Shown here: positions 43,080 through 51,614 of the stretch, one piece after another
Position numbering within the stretch: position 1 is the stretch's first letter
Layout: every line of letters starts with the position of its first letter
The notes under the pieces: model-generated
Databases searched by the model: none
Told to the model about the DNA's origin: nothing
Seen by the model: the letters and a program-made list of their open reading frames with translations, nothing else
Program-made: the position numbers and the translations under genes
Assembly: GCF_001888805.2 (NCBI RefSeq)
Contig: NZ_CP019113.1
Location: forward strand, 2,976,001-3,040,000
Origin: Enterobacter sp. SA187
GTDB lineage: Bacteria; Pseudomonadota; Gammaproteobacteria; Enterobacterales; Enterobacteriaceae
Length of the DNA: 64,000 bases
Direction of reading: 5' to 3'

Positions 43080-43562
43080 ATGCGTAAATTGACCGCTCTG
43101 TTTGTTGCCTCTACCCTGGCGATGGGTGCTGCTAACCTGGCCCACGCCGCTGATACCACCGCTGCGCCGGCAGACAGCAAGCCGATGATGCACCATAAAG
43201 GCAAGCCGGGTATGCATCATGACATGATGTTTAAAGATCTGAACCTGACCGACGCGCAGAAACAGCAGGTGCGTGACATCATGAAAAGTCAGCGCGACCA
43301 GATGAAGCGTCCGACCGTGGAAGAACGCCGCGCCACGCACGACATCATCGCCAGCGATACCTTCGATAAAGCCAAAGCCGAAGCGCAGATTGCGAAGATG
43401 GAAGAGCAGCACAAAGCCCGTATGCTGGCGCACATGGAAACCCAGAATAAGATTTACAACATCTTAACCCCGGAACAGAAAAAGCAGTTTAATGCCAATT
43501 TTGAGAAGCGTCTGACAGAACGTCCGGCGCCGGAAGGTAAAATGCCTGAATCCGCTGAATAA
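43080..43562 (+). CDS. spy: Spy, periplasmic ATP-independent chaperone
   Basis: 160 residues (161 in E. coli). A signal peptide ends at AHA (residue 23). The mature protein is a cradle of four helices with the two LTXXQ motifs, LTDAQ in DLNLTDAQKQ and LTPEQ in ILTPEQKKQF. It shields unfolding proteins in the periplasm during envelope stress. A BaeR box lies upstream and a strong terminator downstream. Confidence 0.96.
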   Translation: MRKLTALFVASTLAMGAANLAHAADTTAAPADSKPMMHHKGKPGMHHDMMFKDLNLTDAQKQQVRDIMKSQRDQMKRPTVEERRATHDIIASDTFDKAKAEAQIAKMEEQHKARMLAHMETQNKIYNILTPEQKKQFNANFEKRLTERPAPEGKMPESAE

Positions 43563-43581
43563 CACAGCGCCCCTTATTAAG

Positions 43582-43645
43582 ACCGCCGGACTTGTCCATA
43601 AACGCCTTCAGGCTGTGGGCAAGCCCGGCGGTTTTTTCTTTTCTT
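43582..43645 (+). terminator. Terminator of spy
   Basis: ACCGCCGGACTTGTCC (43582-43597) pairs with GGGCAAGCCCGGCGGT (43617-43632), 14 of 16 as Watson-Crick, followed by TTTTTCTTTTCTT. The rest of the 305-base gap to ves (to 43867) shows no gene. Confidence 0.92.
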
Positions 43646-43867
43646 CCCTCTTTGACCCCCGCCTGCGACAGGGTATGCTCTGATACCTTATTACGCGAAA
43701 CTACCTTTTTATCAGGCTGTTAAAAAAATTCTTCCAGGATGCAGCGTCATTGCTAAGGCATTACCTGTCCGCTGCCGATAACCTGGTGGCAAGGTAAACA
43801 GATTATAACAATGTGGTGCGGCTTTCCGGCTGCGCAGGCGCGCGTGATGCGCCCTTCAGGAGTGGTG

Positions 43868-44425
43868 ATGGAATATTTTGATATCCGCAAAATGGCGGTG
43901 AATCTGTGGCGCAACGGGGCGGGCGAAACACGGGAGATTTGTTGTTTTCCGGAAGCCACGCGGGATTTCCACTGGCGCGCCAGCATTGCGTCTCTTGCCG
44001 CTAACGGCGAGTTTCCGCAGTTTCAGGGGGTGGATCGCGTTATCACGCTGATAGAAGGCGGGGAAGTGACCCTCGACGGGGGAAATGCCTTTTGCCATAC
44101 CCTGAAACGGCTGCAACCTTTCTCTTTTTCAGGTGAGCAGCCGATCAAGGTACAGCTGAACGACGGGCAGATGTCGATGGATTTCAATATCATGACCCGC
44201 CGCGATCGCTGCCAGGCGAAAGTGCGCATCGCCGATCGCACCTTCACCACCTTCGGCTCGCGCGGCGGGGTGGTCTTCGTACTCAGCGGCGCGTGGCAAC
44301 TGGGGGATAAGCTGCTGACCGCGGATCAGGGGGCCAGCTGGCAGGAAGGTAGCCATACCCTGCGCTTACTGAAAGCGGAAGGGCAGCTGCTGTTCAGCGA
44401 AATCACCTGGCTGCCGGGGCATTAA
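43868..44425 (+). CDS. ves: Ves, HutD-family cupin protein
   Basis: 185 residues (191 in E. coli). The start MEYFDIRKMAVNLWRNGAGETREI agrees with E. coli Ves; a longer frame from 43811 has no family support. It is a double-stranded beta-helix (cupin) of the HutD/Ves group, with conserved FTTFGSRGGVVFV. In E. coli it is reported as cold- and stress-inducible; biochemical function is unknown. It is convergent with cho, 28 bases apart. Confidence 0.9.
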   Translation: MEYFDIRKMAVNLWRNGAGETREICCFPEATRDFHWRASIASLAANGEFPQFQGVDRVITLIEGGEVTLDGGNAFCHTLKRLQPFSFSGEQPIKVQLNDGQMSMDFNIMTRRDRCQAKVRIADRTFTTFGSRGGVVFVLSGAWQLGDKLLTADQGASWQEGSHTLRLLKAEGQLLFSEITWLPGH

Positions 44426-44453
44426 ACCTGCGTACCGGCAGACGCCTGCCGGT

Positions 44454-45329
44454 TCAGGGGGCGGTAAAGGGCAGCTCGTGAATATCCATGATCCCCGCCA
44501 TCAGCGGCTTGCAGAGAATTTTATAGCCATCCTGATCGAAACCGGCAGGCGTTTTCAGCAGTGACGACGCCTCGTCCAGGGAATTGACCGAGCCCAACCA
44601 GAACCAGTTGTGAATAATATGATACTGGGTCATTTCACCGCTGCTTTCCCGCAGCGCCACCGGGCCGCGCCACGGCCAGCACACCAGCTGCATGCGGGTC
44701 ATGGCGTCACGCAGACGCTGATGGTGCGCCTCGACGCTCTCTTTCCCGCAACAGGCGCCCGCGCAGCGATTCAGCGCTGAACGGAAACAGGCGCGACCGC
44801 GACTGAGGGATTCCAGCCCGAGCAGGCCGTAGCAGAGTTTGTGCTCATCGGCGATAGATTGCAGGGTTTGCAGCGCAGCGTGTCGATTGGCAAACAGCCC
44901 GTACAGCCCCTGCTGCGAAGAAAAATCCACCTCTTTGGCGTAGATCACTTCTGGCTTGTCGCTGTCAAAGCGCAGGGAACAGAGCTGACGGTTGCGGCGC
45001 AGGCGTTTATTAAACAACGGCTGCTGTTCTTTAATCAGCCTGGCCTCCAGCAATAACGCGCCTATCTCCCCGGCAGTAAGGATCCAGGTGATACGCCGCG
45101 ACTGGCGCAGCATGGACGCTTCGTCCGGGGTGCGCAAATGCGACAATACGCGGCTGCGAATATTGATGCTCTTGCCGATATACAGCGGCATGGTGTCGCT
45201 GTCGCCATGAAAGAAATAGACGCCGGGATGCTTAGGCAATGCCTCCAGCCACGGGCGCAGATGTTCGGGATATTCATAAATGGCCGCCGCTTCAAAATGC
45301 AGGCGCGGGGCTGATTGACGCCTTACCAC
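44454..45329 (-). CDS. cho: Cho, excinuclease (UvrC homologue)
   Basis: 291 residues (295 in E. coli). An N-terminal GIY-YIG nuclease domain carries GVYFFHGD and LYIGKSINIRSRVLSH, followed by a cysteine-bearing region like the middle of UvrC. It lacks the UvrB-binding and C-terminal nuclease parts of UvrC. It makes the 3' incision next to bulky lesions in the SOS response. The start is GTG at 45329 with GGAG 8 bases upstream. A LexA box lies directly upstream. Confidence 0.95.
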   Translation of the reverse strand: MVRRQSAPRLHFEAAAIYEYPEHLRPWLEALPKHPGVYFFHGDSDTMPLYIGKSINIRSRVLSHLRTPDEASMLRQSRRITWILTAGEIGALLLEARLIKEQQPLFNKRLRRNRQLCSLRFDSDKPEVIYAKEVDFSSQQGLYGLFANRHAALQTLQSIADEHKLCYGLLGLESLSRGRACFRSALNRCAGACCGKESVEAHHQRLRDAMTRMQLVCWPWRGPVALRESSGEMTQYHIIHNWFWLGSVNSLDEASSLLKTPAGFDQDGYKILCKPLMAGIMDIHELPFTAP

Positions 45330-45343
45330 ACATAGACTCCTGA

Positions 45344-45363
45344 TACTGTTTACTTATCCAGTG
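45344..45363 (-). promoter_or_regulatory. LexA (SOS) box of cho
   Basis: TACTGTTTACTTATCCAGTG keeps CTGT, an 8-base A/T-rich core and CCAG, one mismatch from CTGT-N8-ACAG. It lies 15-34 bases upstream of the cho start. Cho is SOS-induced in E. coli. Confidence 0.85.
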
Positions 45364-45437
45364 TAGCAGGCAAATCGTGGCGAAAAAAGAGGCGGCTTGA
45401 GCCGCCTGGTGAGATTAAACCCTGATTGTGAGCTTTT

Positions 45438-45467
45438 GCCGGGTGGCGCTGCGCTTACCCGGCCTAC
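45438..45467. repeat. REP element between cho and nadE
   Basis: A single REP unit, GCCGGGTGGCGCTGCG ... CCCGGCCTAC, just downstream of nadE (minus strand). Confidence 0.88.
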
Positions 45468-45481
45468 AAATCAAGGAGTTG

Positions 45482-46309
45482 CTATTTTTTCCAGAAATCG
45501 TCAAAAACCGTCACCGGCAGGCGGCGTTTATGTTCGGTTTTCAGATACCAGCCTTCGATGGTACGCGCATGGGTTTCATCAATGGTTTTGCCTTCCAGAT
45601 AATCGTCGATCATCTCATAGGTGACGCCAAGGGCGACCTCATCCGGCAGGGCAGGGCGATCGTCTTCCAGATCGGCGGTCGGAGCCTTTTTATACAGGTG
45701 CTCCGGGCAGTTCAGCTGCGCCAGCAGCTGTTTTCCCTGACGTTTGTTCAGGCGGAACAGCGGGTTGATATCGGTGCCGCCATCGCCATATTTGGTGTAA
45801 AAGCCGGTCACGGCTTCCGCCGCATGGTCTGTTCCCACGACCACGCCTTTGGTCATTCCGGCGATGCTGTACTGCGCTTTCATACGCTCACGGGCTTTTT
45901 CGTTGCCGCGAATGAAATCGCTTAATTCGATGCCCGCGTCGCGCAGCGCCTGCTCGCTCGCCAGCACTGCCGCTTTAATATTCACCACCAGCACGCGATC
46001 CGGCCCGATGAAGTTGATCGCATCCTGACAATCCTTTTCATCCGCCTGTACGCCGTGGGGCAAGCGTACCGCGATAAAGGCGTAGCTTTCGTCGCCGGTT
46101 TCCTGGCGCAGCTCGCTGATAGCCATCTGGCTGAGCTTACCGGCGAGCGTCGAATCCTGACCGCCGCTGATGCCCAGCACCAGTGACTTCAGAAAGGGAT
46201 GCGCTTTAAGATAGGATTTCAAAAAATCCACGCTACGGCGAATTTCTTCTTCTGCATCGATGCGCGGCTTAACGCCCAGCGCCTGAATAATGTCTTGTTG
46301 CAGCGTCAT
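45482..46309 (-). CDS. nadE: NAD synthetase, ammonia-dependent
   Basis: 275 residues, as in E. coli. The ATP pyrophosphatase loop is SGGQDSTLAGKL; GTDHAAEAVTGFYTKYGDGG is the deamido-NAD site. No glutaminase domain, so it uses free ammonia. Last step of NAD synthesis. The start MTLQQDIIQAL at 46309 matches E. coli; the longer frame has no support. Confidence 0.97.
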   Translation of the reverse strand: MTLQQDIIQALGVKPRIDAEEEIRRSVDFLKSYLKAHPFLKSLVLGISGGQDSTLAGKLSQMAISELRQETGDESYAFIAVRLPHGVQADEKDCQDAINFIGPDRVLVVNIKAAVLASEQALRDAGIELSDFIRGNEKARERMKAQYSIAGMTKGVVVGTDHAAEAVTGFYTKYGDGGTDINPLFRLNKRQGKQLLAQLNCPEHLYKKAPTADLEDDRPALPDEVALGVTYEMIDDYLEGKTIDETHARTIEGWYLKTEHKRRLPVTVFDDFWKK

Positions 46310-46565
46310 GACAACACTCTCCGTCTGTCGCCCTTGAGGGCAGATGTTAAGTAGCAATCTTTTCAAATTAACCCGTTGTGGCTAAAACGACAAGGCGCGA
46401 CGGCGCAGGGAGCGCAAATAACCACCTTTTGTCTGTCTCTCTTTGTTTTATTAGATTTTTCTTAAAGTTAAGTCAATGTCGTCAGGAGGTTGAAAAAAGT
46501 TATTTTATATTCCAGGCTTAGATAACGCGCTGATACACAAGCGGATAACAAGAGGAAGGATCAAT

Positions 46566-46907
46566 ATGAACAAGAAACTCGCAGGAATTTTGGGTACCGC
46601 GGCCGTAATGACCATGCTGGCAGGTTGTACTGCTTACGATCGTACTAAAGATCAGGTGACCACGCCGGTGGTGAAAGACGTTAAAAAAGGCATGAGCCGT
46701 GCGCAGGTAATGCAGGTTGCCGGTAAGCCTTCTTCCGAAGTGACCATGATCCACGCTCGTGGTACCTGCCAGACCTACATTCTGGGTCAACGCAATGGCA
46801 AAACAGAAACTTACTTTGTTGCCCTGGACGAAACCGGCCACGTGATGAACTCCGGTTATCAGACCTGTGCGGAATATGATACCGATCCGCAGGCACCGAA
46901 GTCCTGA
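46566..46907 (+). CDS. osmE: OsmE, osmotically induced lipoprotein
   Basis: 113 residues (112 in E. coli). The signal sequence ends in the lipobox LAGC, so Cys21 is lipidated. The rest is a SmpA/OmlA (BamE-like) fold: VKKGMSRAQVMQVAGKPSSE. In E. coli it is induced by high osmolarity and stationary phase, and the residue after Cys (Thr) predicts the outer membrane. GAGGAAGGA is the ribosome binding site. Confidence 0.95.
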   Translation: MNKKLAGILGTAAVMTMLAGCTAYDRTKDQVTTPVVKDVKKGMSRAQVMQVAGKPSSEVTMIHARGTCQTYILGQRNGKTETYFVALDETGHVMNSGYQTCAEYDTDPQAPKS

Positions 46908-46932
46908 TCCCTTTAAGCCTGAGCAAATAAAC

Positions 46933-46960
46933 AAACCGGCCACCGCGCCGGTTTCTTTTT
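46933..46960 (+). terminator. Terminator of osmE
   Basis: AAACCGGC-CACCGC-GCCGGTTT followed by CTTTTTG, 25 bases past the osmE stop. Confidence 0.88.
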
Positions 46961-46995
46961 GTCTCAAAATCTTATTTCTTGACGCGAATTATTTG

Positions 46996-47044
46996 CCGAA
47001 TTGTGAAGGCTATCATCCTGCCAGGTCAATGAGAGACAATTCGG
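46996..47044. promoter_or_regulatory. Dyad and CRP-like site in the chb promoter region
   Basis: CCGAATTGT (46996-47004) and ACAATTCGG (47036-47044) are perfect 9-bp inverted repeats, 31 bases apart. Inside lies TGTGA-N6-TCATC (47002-47017), a half-good CRP site; chb in E. coli needs CRP and ChbR and is repressed by NagC. A TATATT -10 candidate is at 47081-47086 without a good -35, fitting an activator-dependent promoter. Confidence 0.4.
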
Positions 47045-47196
47045 GTTAGCGACGGATTATCGCCCCCAGGCGGGATGCTGTATATTTTCTTCAACCAGAA
47101 ACAAAAGTAACTCAAGGGTTCACGAGTTATCCCAGCCACCCACACAGGTCCCCATGCAGGCACACCTGTTGCGGTTGAAACGTAAGGAAGGTTGTG

Positions 47197-47514
47197 ATGG
47201 AAAAGAAATACATCTATCTGTTCTGCTCGGCGGGCATGTCCACCTCGCTGCTGGTGTCCAAAATGCGCGCGCAGGCAGAGAAGTATGAGGTGCCGGTGAT
47301 CATTGATGCATTTCCTGAAACCCTGGCCGGTGAAAAAGGACCCGAGGCCGATGTCGTACTGTTAGGCCCGCAAATCGCCTATATGTTGCCTGAAATTCAA
47401 CGTCTGTTACCCAATAAACCTGTCGAAGTGATTGATTCCATCCATTACGGCAAAGTGGATGGTCTGGCTGTACTGAAAACTGCTGTCGCCGCCATTAAAA
47501 AAGCAGCAAATTAA
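47197..47514 (+). CDS. chbB: Chitobiose PTS enzyme IIB
   Basis: 105 residues. Lactose/cellobiose-type IIB with phosphocysteine Cys10 in YLFCSAGMST. Takes phosphate from ChbA and passes it to N,N'-diacetylchitobiose during uptake. ATG at 47197 with AAGGAAGG upstream; a GTG directly before it is less likely. First gene of chbBCARFG. Confidence 0.97.
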   Translation: MEKKYIYLFCSAGMSTSLLVSKMRAQAEKYEVPVIIDAFPETLAGEKGPEADVVLLGPQIAYMLPEIQRLLPNKPVEVIDSIHYGKVDGLAVLKTAVAAIKKAAN

Positions 47515-47528
47515 TTTTATTTCTTTTC

Positions 47529-47548
47529 CCCGTCAAAGAGTTATTTCA
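47529..47548 (+). promoter_or_regulatory. ChiX small-RNA decoy site in the chbB-chbC spacer
   Basis: CCCGTCAAAGAG followed by two mismatches and ATTTCA is complementary to about 18 of 20 bases of ChiX as I recall its sequence. This is the known trap site: chb mRNA made in the presence of chitobiose titrates ChiX. Confidence 0.8.
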
Positions 47549-47594
47549 CTTACTTTCGCCGCAATAGTTTATTGCGGCTTTTAAGGACTTTTCT

Positions 47595-48953
47595 ATGAGC
47601 AAAGCAATTGATTCGCTGGAGCAAATGCTGATCCCTTTTGCCGTAAGAATAGGAAAACAACCCCACGTCAATGCAATTAAAAACGGCTTTATCCGCTTAA
47701 TGCCGTTAACCCTTGCAGGGGCGATGTTTGTATTAATTAACAACGTATTCTTAAGTTTTGGCGAAGGATCGTTTTTTTACTCTTTAGGTATTCGTCTGGA
47801 TGCCTCAACCATTGAAACGCTGAATGGTTTTAAGGCCATCGGCGGTAATGTTTATAACGGCACTTTAGGCATCATGTCGCTGATGGCACCATTTTTTATT
47901 GGTATGGCGCTGGCCGAGGAGCGAAAAGTCGATCCGCTGGCCGCCGGGTTATTAGCTGTCGCCGCCTTTATGACGGTTACGCCTTACAGCGTCGGCGAAG
48001 CCTATGCCGTGGGCGCAAACTGGCTGGGCGGGGCCAATATCATTTCCGGTATTATTATCGGGCTGGTGGTGGCGGAGATGTTTACCTTTGTCATCCGCCG
48101 CAACTGGATGATCCGTCTGCCGGACAGCGTCCCGGCGTCGGTGTCCCGCTCATTCTCCGCGCTGATCCCAGGCTTTCTGATCCTCTCGGTAATGGGCATT
48201 ATCGGCTGGGCGCTCACCGCCTGGGGCACCAACTTCCACCAGGTCATTCTCGATTCCGTCTCAAAACCGCTTTCCGCGATGGGCGGCGTGGTCGGTTGGG
48301 CCTATGTGATTTTCAACTCGCTGTTATGGTTCTTCGGCGTCCACGGTTCGCTGGCGCTGACGGCGCTGGACAGCGGCATCATGACCCCCTGGGCGCTGGA
48401 AAACATGGCGATTTATCAGCAGTACGGCTCCGTTGACGCGGCGCTGGCGGCGGGTAAAACCTTCCACGTCTGGGCCAAGCCGATGCTCGATTCTTACGTG
48501 ATGCTGGGCGGTTCGGGTGCCACCCTGGGGCTGATCATCGCCATCTTTATCGGTTCCCGCCGCGCGGATTACCGTCAGGTAGGTAAGCTGGCGCTGCCGT
48601 CCGGCATCTTCCAGATCAACGAACCTATCCTGTTCGGCCTGCCGATCATCATGAACCCGGTGATGTTCATTCCCTTCGTGCTGGTGCAACCGGTGCTGAC
48701 CGGCATCATGCTGGCGGCCTACTACACGGGTATTATTCCGCCGGTGACGAACATCGCACCCTGGACAATGCCGACCGGCCTCGGCGCTTTCTTTAACACT
48801 AACGGCAGCGTGGCGGCCCTGTTGCTGGCGCTGTTCAACCTCGGTGTCGCAACGCTGATTTACCTGCCGTTCGTAATGGTGGCCAATAAAGCGCAGGCGG
48901 CCATTGAGGAAGAAGAGAGCGAAGAAGATATTGCCAACGCCCTGAAATTTTAA
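47595..48953 (+). CDS. chbC: Chitobiose PTS enzyme IIC
   Basis: 452 residues (E. coli 452). An integral inner-membrane permease of the lactose/cellobiose PTS family with about ten helices; NEPILFGLPIIMNP is the sugar-site motif. It carries N,N'-diacetylchitobiose in while it is phosphorylated at C6. Separated from chbB by 80 bases holding the ChiX decoy. Confidence 0.97.
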   Translation: MSKAIDSLEQMLIPFAVRIGKQPHVNAIKNGFIRLMPLTLAGAMFVLINNVFLSFGEGSFFYSLGIRLDASTIETLNGFKAIGGNVYNGTLGIMSLMAPFFIGMALAEERKVDPLAAGLLAVAAFMTVTPYSVGEAYAVGANWLGGANIISGIIIGLVVAEMFTFVIRRNWMIRLPDSVPASVSRSFSALIPGFLILSVMGIIGWALTAWGTNFHQVILDSVSKPLSAMGGVVGWAYVIFNSLLWFFGVHGSLALTALDSGIMTPWALENMAIYQQYGSVDAALAAGKTFHVWAKPMLDSYVMLGGSGATLGLIIAIFIGSRRADYRQVGKLALPSGIFQINEPILFGLPIIMNPVMFIPFVLVQPVLTGIMLAAYYTGIIPPVTNIAPWTMPTGLGAFFNTNGSVAALLLALFNLGVATLIYLPFVMVANKAQAAIEEEESEEDIANALKF

Positions 48954-48959
48954 GCCTGA

Positions 48960-48987
48960 CGGCGCAGGCTGCCGTTAGCCTGCGCCG
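48960..48987 (+). other. Perfect hairpin between chbC and chbA
   Basis: CGGCGCAGGC-TGCCGTTA-GCCTGCGCCG, a 10-bp GC-rich stem 6 bases after the chbC stop, without a T run. Probably an mRNA-stabilising or processing element that sets different levels of the membrane protein and the soluble ChbA. Confidence 0.7.
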
Positions 48988-49008
48988 GACTGACATGAGG
49001 AAGATAAG

Positions 49009-49356
49009 ATGTTTAATCTGGATGATGTTGTGGAAACCGAGCTTGCCACCGATGAACTGGAAGAAGTGGTGATGGGGCTTATCATTAACTCCGGGCAGGC
49101 GCGCAGTCTCGCTTATACTGCCCTGAAGCAGGCGAAAGCGGGCGATTTCGCGGCAGCGAAGGAAACCATGGCGCAGTCCCGTACCGCCCTTAACGAAGCG
49201 CATCGCGTGCAGACGCAGCTCATTGAAGGCGATCAGGGCGAGGGCCGGATGAAGGTCAGCCTGGTGCTGGTGCATGCGCAGGATCATCTGATGACCTCGA
49301 TGCTGGCCCGCGAGTTGATTGCCGAATTGATTGAGCTGCACGAAAAAGTGCGCTAA
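49009..49356 (+). CDS. chbA: Chitobiose PTS enzyme IIA
   Basis: 115 residues (116 in E. coli). A three-helix lactose-type IIA; the phosphohistidine is His89 in LVLVHAQDHLMTS. Receives phosphate from HPr and hands it to ChbB. AGGAAGA upstream of the ATG. chbR starts 15 bases later. Confidence 0.96.
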   Translation: MFNLDDVVETELATDELEEVVMGLIINSGQARSLAYTALKQAKAGDFAAAKETMAQSRTALNEAHRVQTQLIEGDQGEGRMKVSLVLVHAQDHLMTSMLARELIAELIELHEKVR

Positions 49357-49371
49357 TACAGGAGCCAACGC

Positions 49372-50211
49372 ATGATGCAGCCACAAGTGAACGCGATGGA
49401 AATCAAAACCGCACGGGAACAGCAGTTGTTCAATGGCCGGAACTTTCACGTCTTCATCTACAATAAAGTGGAGAGCATAAGCGGGCTGCACCAGCACGAT
49501 TATTACGAATTCACCATCGTGCTGACGGGGCGCTACTATCAGGAGATCAACGGCAAACGCGTGCTGCTTGAGCGGGGCGATTTTGTGTTTATCCCGATGG
49601 GATCGCATCATCAGAGCTTCTATGAATTTGGCGCCACGCGCATTCTTAACGTCGGCGTCAGCAGACAGTTTTTTGAACAACACTATCTGCATCTGCTGCC
49701 GTTCTGCTTTGTGGCGTCGCAGGTGTATCACGTAAAAAGCGCATTTCTGACATGGATTGAATCGGTGATCGCCTCGCTGAATTTCCGCGATAACGAGTTC
49801 AATGAATTTATCGAAGTGGTGACTTTTTATATCGTCAACCGGCTTCGTCACCACCGGGAAGAGGTGGTGCAGGGCGACATTCCGCAGTGGCTTAAAACCA
49901 CCGTGGAAGAGATGCACGACAAAATGCAGTTTGGCGAAAACGCGCTGGAAAATATGGTGAAATTATCCGGTAAGACGCAGGAGTATTTAACCCGCGCCAC
50001 CCAGCGCTATTACAGTAAAACCCCGATGCAGATCATCAATGAGATCCGCATTAATTTTGCCAAGAAACAGCTGGAAATCACCAATTACTCAGTCACTGAT
50101 ATTGCTTATGAGTCCGGTTACAGCAGTCCCGGTTTATTTATCAAGACGTTCAAGAAAGTGACGTCCTTTACGCCAGGCAGTTACCGGAAACACCTCACCG
50201 TTATTAACTGA
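49372..50211 (+). CDS. chbR: ChbR, AraC-family regulator of the chb operon
   Basis: 279 residues (280 in E. coli). N-terminal cupin-like sensing domain (LHQHDYYEFTIVLTGRYYQE) and C-terminal double helix-turn-helix (about 175-275; INFAKKQLEITNYSVTDIAY, SSPGLFIKTFKK). It represses without inducer and activates with deacetylated chitobiose 6-phosphate together with CRP. Lies inside the operon it controls. Confidence 0.96.
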   Translation: MMQPQVNAMEIKTAREQQLFNGRNFHVFIYNKVESISGLHQHDYYEFTIVLTGRYYQEINGKRVLLERGDFVFIPMGSHHQSFYEFGATRILNVGVSRQFFEQHYLHLLPFCFVASQVYHVKSAFLTWIESVIASLNFRDNEFNEFIEVVTFYIVNRLRHHREEVVQGDIPQWLKTTVEEMHDKMQFGENALENMVKLSGKTQEYLTRATQRYYSKTPMQIINEIRINFAKKQLEITNYSVTDIAYESGYSSPGLFIKTFKKVTSFTPGSYRKHLTVIN

Positions 50212-50256
50212 TTAAGGCACGCCTTTATTTTACGGTCAGTGCGTAAGAGAGATGTT

Positions 50257-51603
50257 ATGAATAAAAAACTGAAAGTCGTCACCATCGGTGGCGGAAGCAG
50301 CTACACCCCTGAACTGGTCGACGGATTTATTAAACGTTATCACGAACTGCCGATAGACGAATTATGGCTGGTGGACGTGGAAGACGGCCAGGAAAAGCTG
50401 AATATTATTTATGACCTGTGCCAGCGCATGATCCAGAAAGCGGGCGTGCCGATGACGCTGCACAAAACGCTGGATCGCCGTGCGGCATTGCAGGACGCCA
50501 GTTTTGTCACCACCCAGCTGCGCGTCGGTCAGCTACAGGCGCGCGAGCTGGATGAACGTATTCCGTTAAGCCATGGCTATCTGGGGCAGGAGACCAACGG
50601 CGCGGGCGGTCTGTTCAAAGGGCTGCGTACCATTCCGGTGATTTTTGACATCATCCGCGATGTGGAAGAGATCTGCCCGGACGCGTGGGTGATCAACTTT
50701 ACCAACCCGGCGGGCATGGTGACGGAAGCGGTCTATCGTCATACCGGCTTTAAGCGCTTTATCGGCGTGTGCAATATTCCCATCGGTATGAAGATGTTTA
50801 TCCGCGATGTGCTGAGCCTGACTGACGAAGACGAACTGGGTATCGATCTGTTCGGCCTCAACCACATGGTGTTTATCAAGGATGTGCTGGTCAACGGCGA
50901 ATCGCGCTTTGCGGAACTGCTGGACGGCGTGGCCTCCGGCAGATTAACGGCGAATTCGGTGAAAAACATCTTTGATCTGCCGTTCAGCGAAGGACTGATC
51001 CGCTCGCTTAACCTGTTGCCGTGCTCTTATCTGCTGTACTACTTCAAGCAGAAAGAGATGCTGGCCATTGAGATGGGCGAATTCTACAAAGGCGGCGTAC
51101 GGGCGCAGGTGGTGCAGAAAGTCGAGAAACAGCTGTTTGACCTGTACAAGGATCCGGCGCTGGCAGTGAAACCGAAAGAGCTGGAGCAGCGCGGCGGCGC
51201 CTACTATTCCGACGCGGCCTGCGAGGTGATCAACGCTATTTATAACGACAAGCAGGCGGAGCACTACGTTAACGTGCCGCACCACGGGCATATTGATAAT
51301 ATCCCGGCGGACTGGGCCGTGGAGATGACCTGCATCCTCGGCCGGGATGGCGCGAAGCCGCACCCGCGCGTGACGCATTTTGACGACAAGGTGAAGGGGC
51401 TGATCCATACCATCAAAGGCTTTGAAATCGCCGCCAGCCAGGCCGCGTTAAGCGGTGAGTTTAACGATGTGCTGCTGGCGTTAAATTTAAGCCCGTTGAT
51501 CCACTCCGATAAGGACGCGGAAATCCTCGCGCGTGAACTGCTGCTGGCGCATCAGAAATGGCTGCCGCGCTTTGCAAAAACCATTGAAGGCTTTAAACGC
51601 TAA
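50257..51603 (+). CDS. chbF: ChbF, 6-phospho-chitobiosidase (GH4)
   Basis: 448 residues (450 in E. coli). Family 4 glycosidase needing NAD+ and Mn2+: Rossmann loop VVTIGGGSSYTPELV at the start, metal site around CNIP and GLNHMVF. It cleaves mono-deacetylated chitobiose 6-phosphate after ChbG action. Start at MNKKLKVVT, chosen for agreement with E. coli; a frame six codons longer is less likely. Confidence 0.97.
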   Translation: MNKKLKVVTIGGGSSYTPELVDGFIKRYHELPIDELWLVDVEDGQEKLNIIYDLCQRMIQKAGVPMTLHKTLDRRAALQDASFVTTQLRVGQLQARELDERIPLSHGYLGQETNGAGGLFKGLRTIPVIFDIIRDVEEICPDAWVINFTNPAGMVTEAVYRHTGFKRFIGVCNIPIGMKMFIRDVLSLTDEDELGIDLFGLNHMVFIKDVLVNGESRFAELLDGVASGRLTANSVKNIFDLPFSEGLIRSLNLLPCSYLLYYFKQKEMLAIEMGEFYKGGVRAQVVQKVEKQLFDLYKDPALAVKPKELEQRGGAYYSDAACEVINAIYNDKQAEHYVNVPHHGHIDNIPADWAVEMTCILGRDGAKPHPRVTHFDDKVKGLIHTIKGFEIAASQAALSGEFNDVLLALNLSPLIHSDKDAEILARELLLAHQKWLPRFAKTIEGFKR

Positions 51604-51614
51604 GGAGCCAGCCT

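Noticed and set aside
48835..49917. A 360-codon open frame opposite chbC, chbA and chbR
   Set aside because: It runs across three real genes on the other strand and shows no family features.
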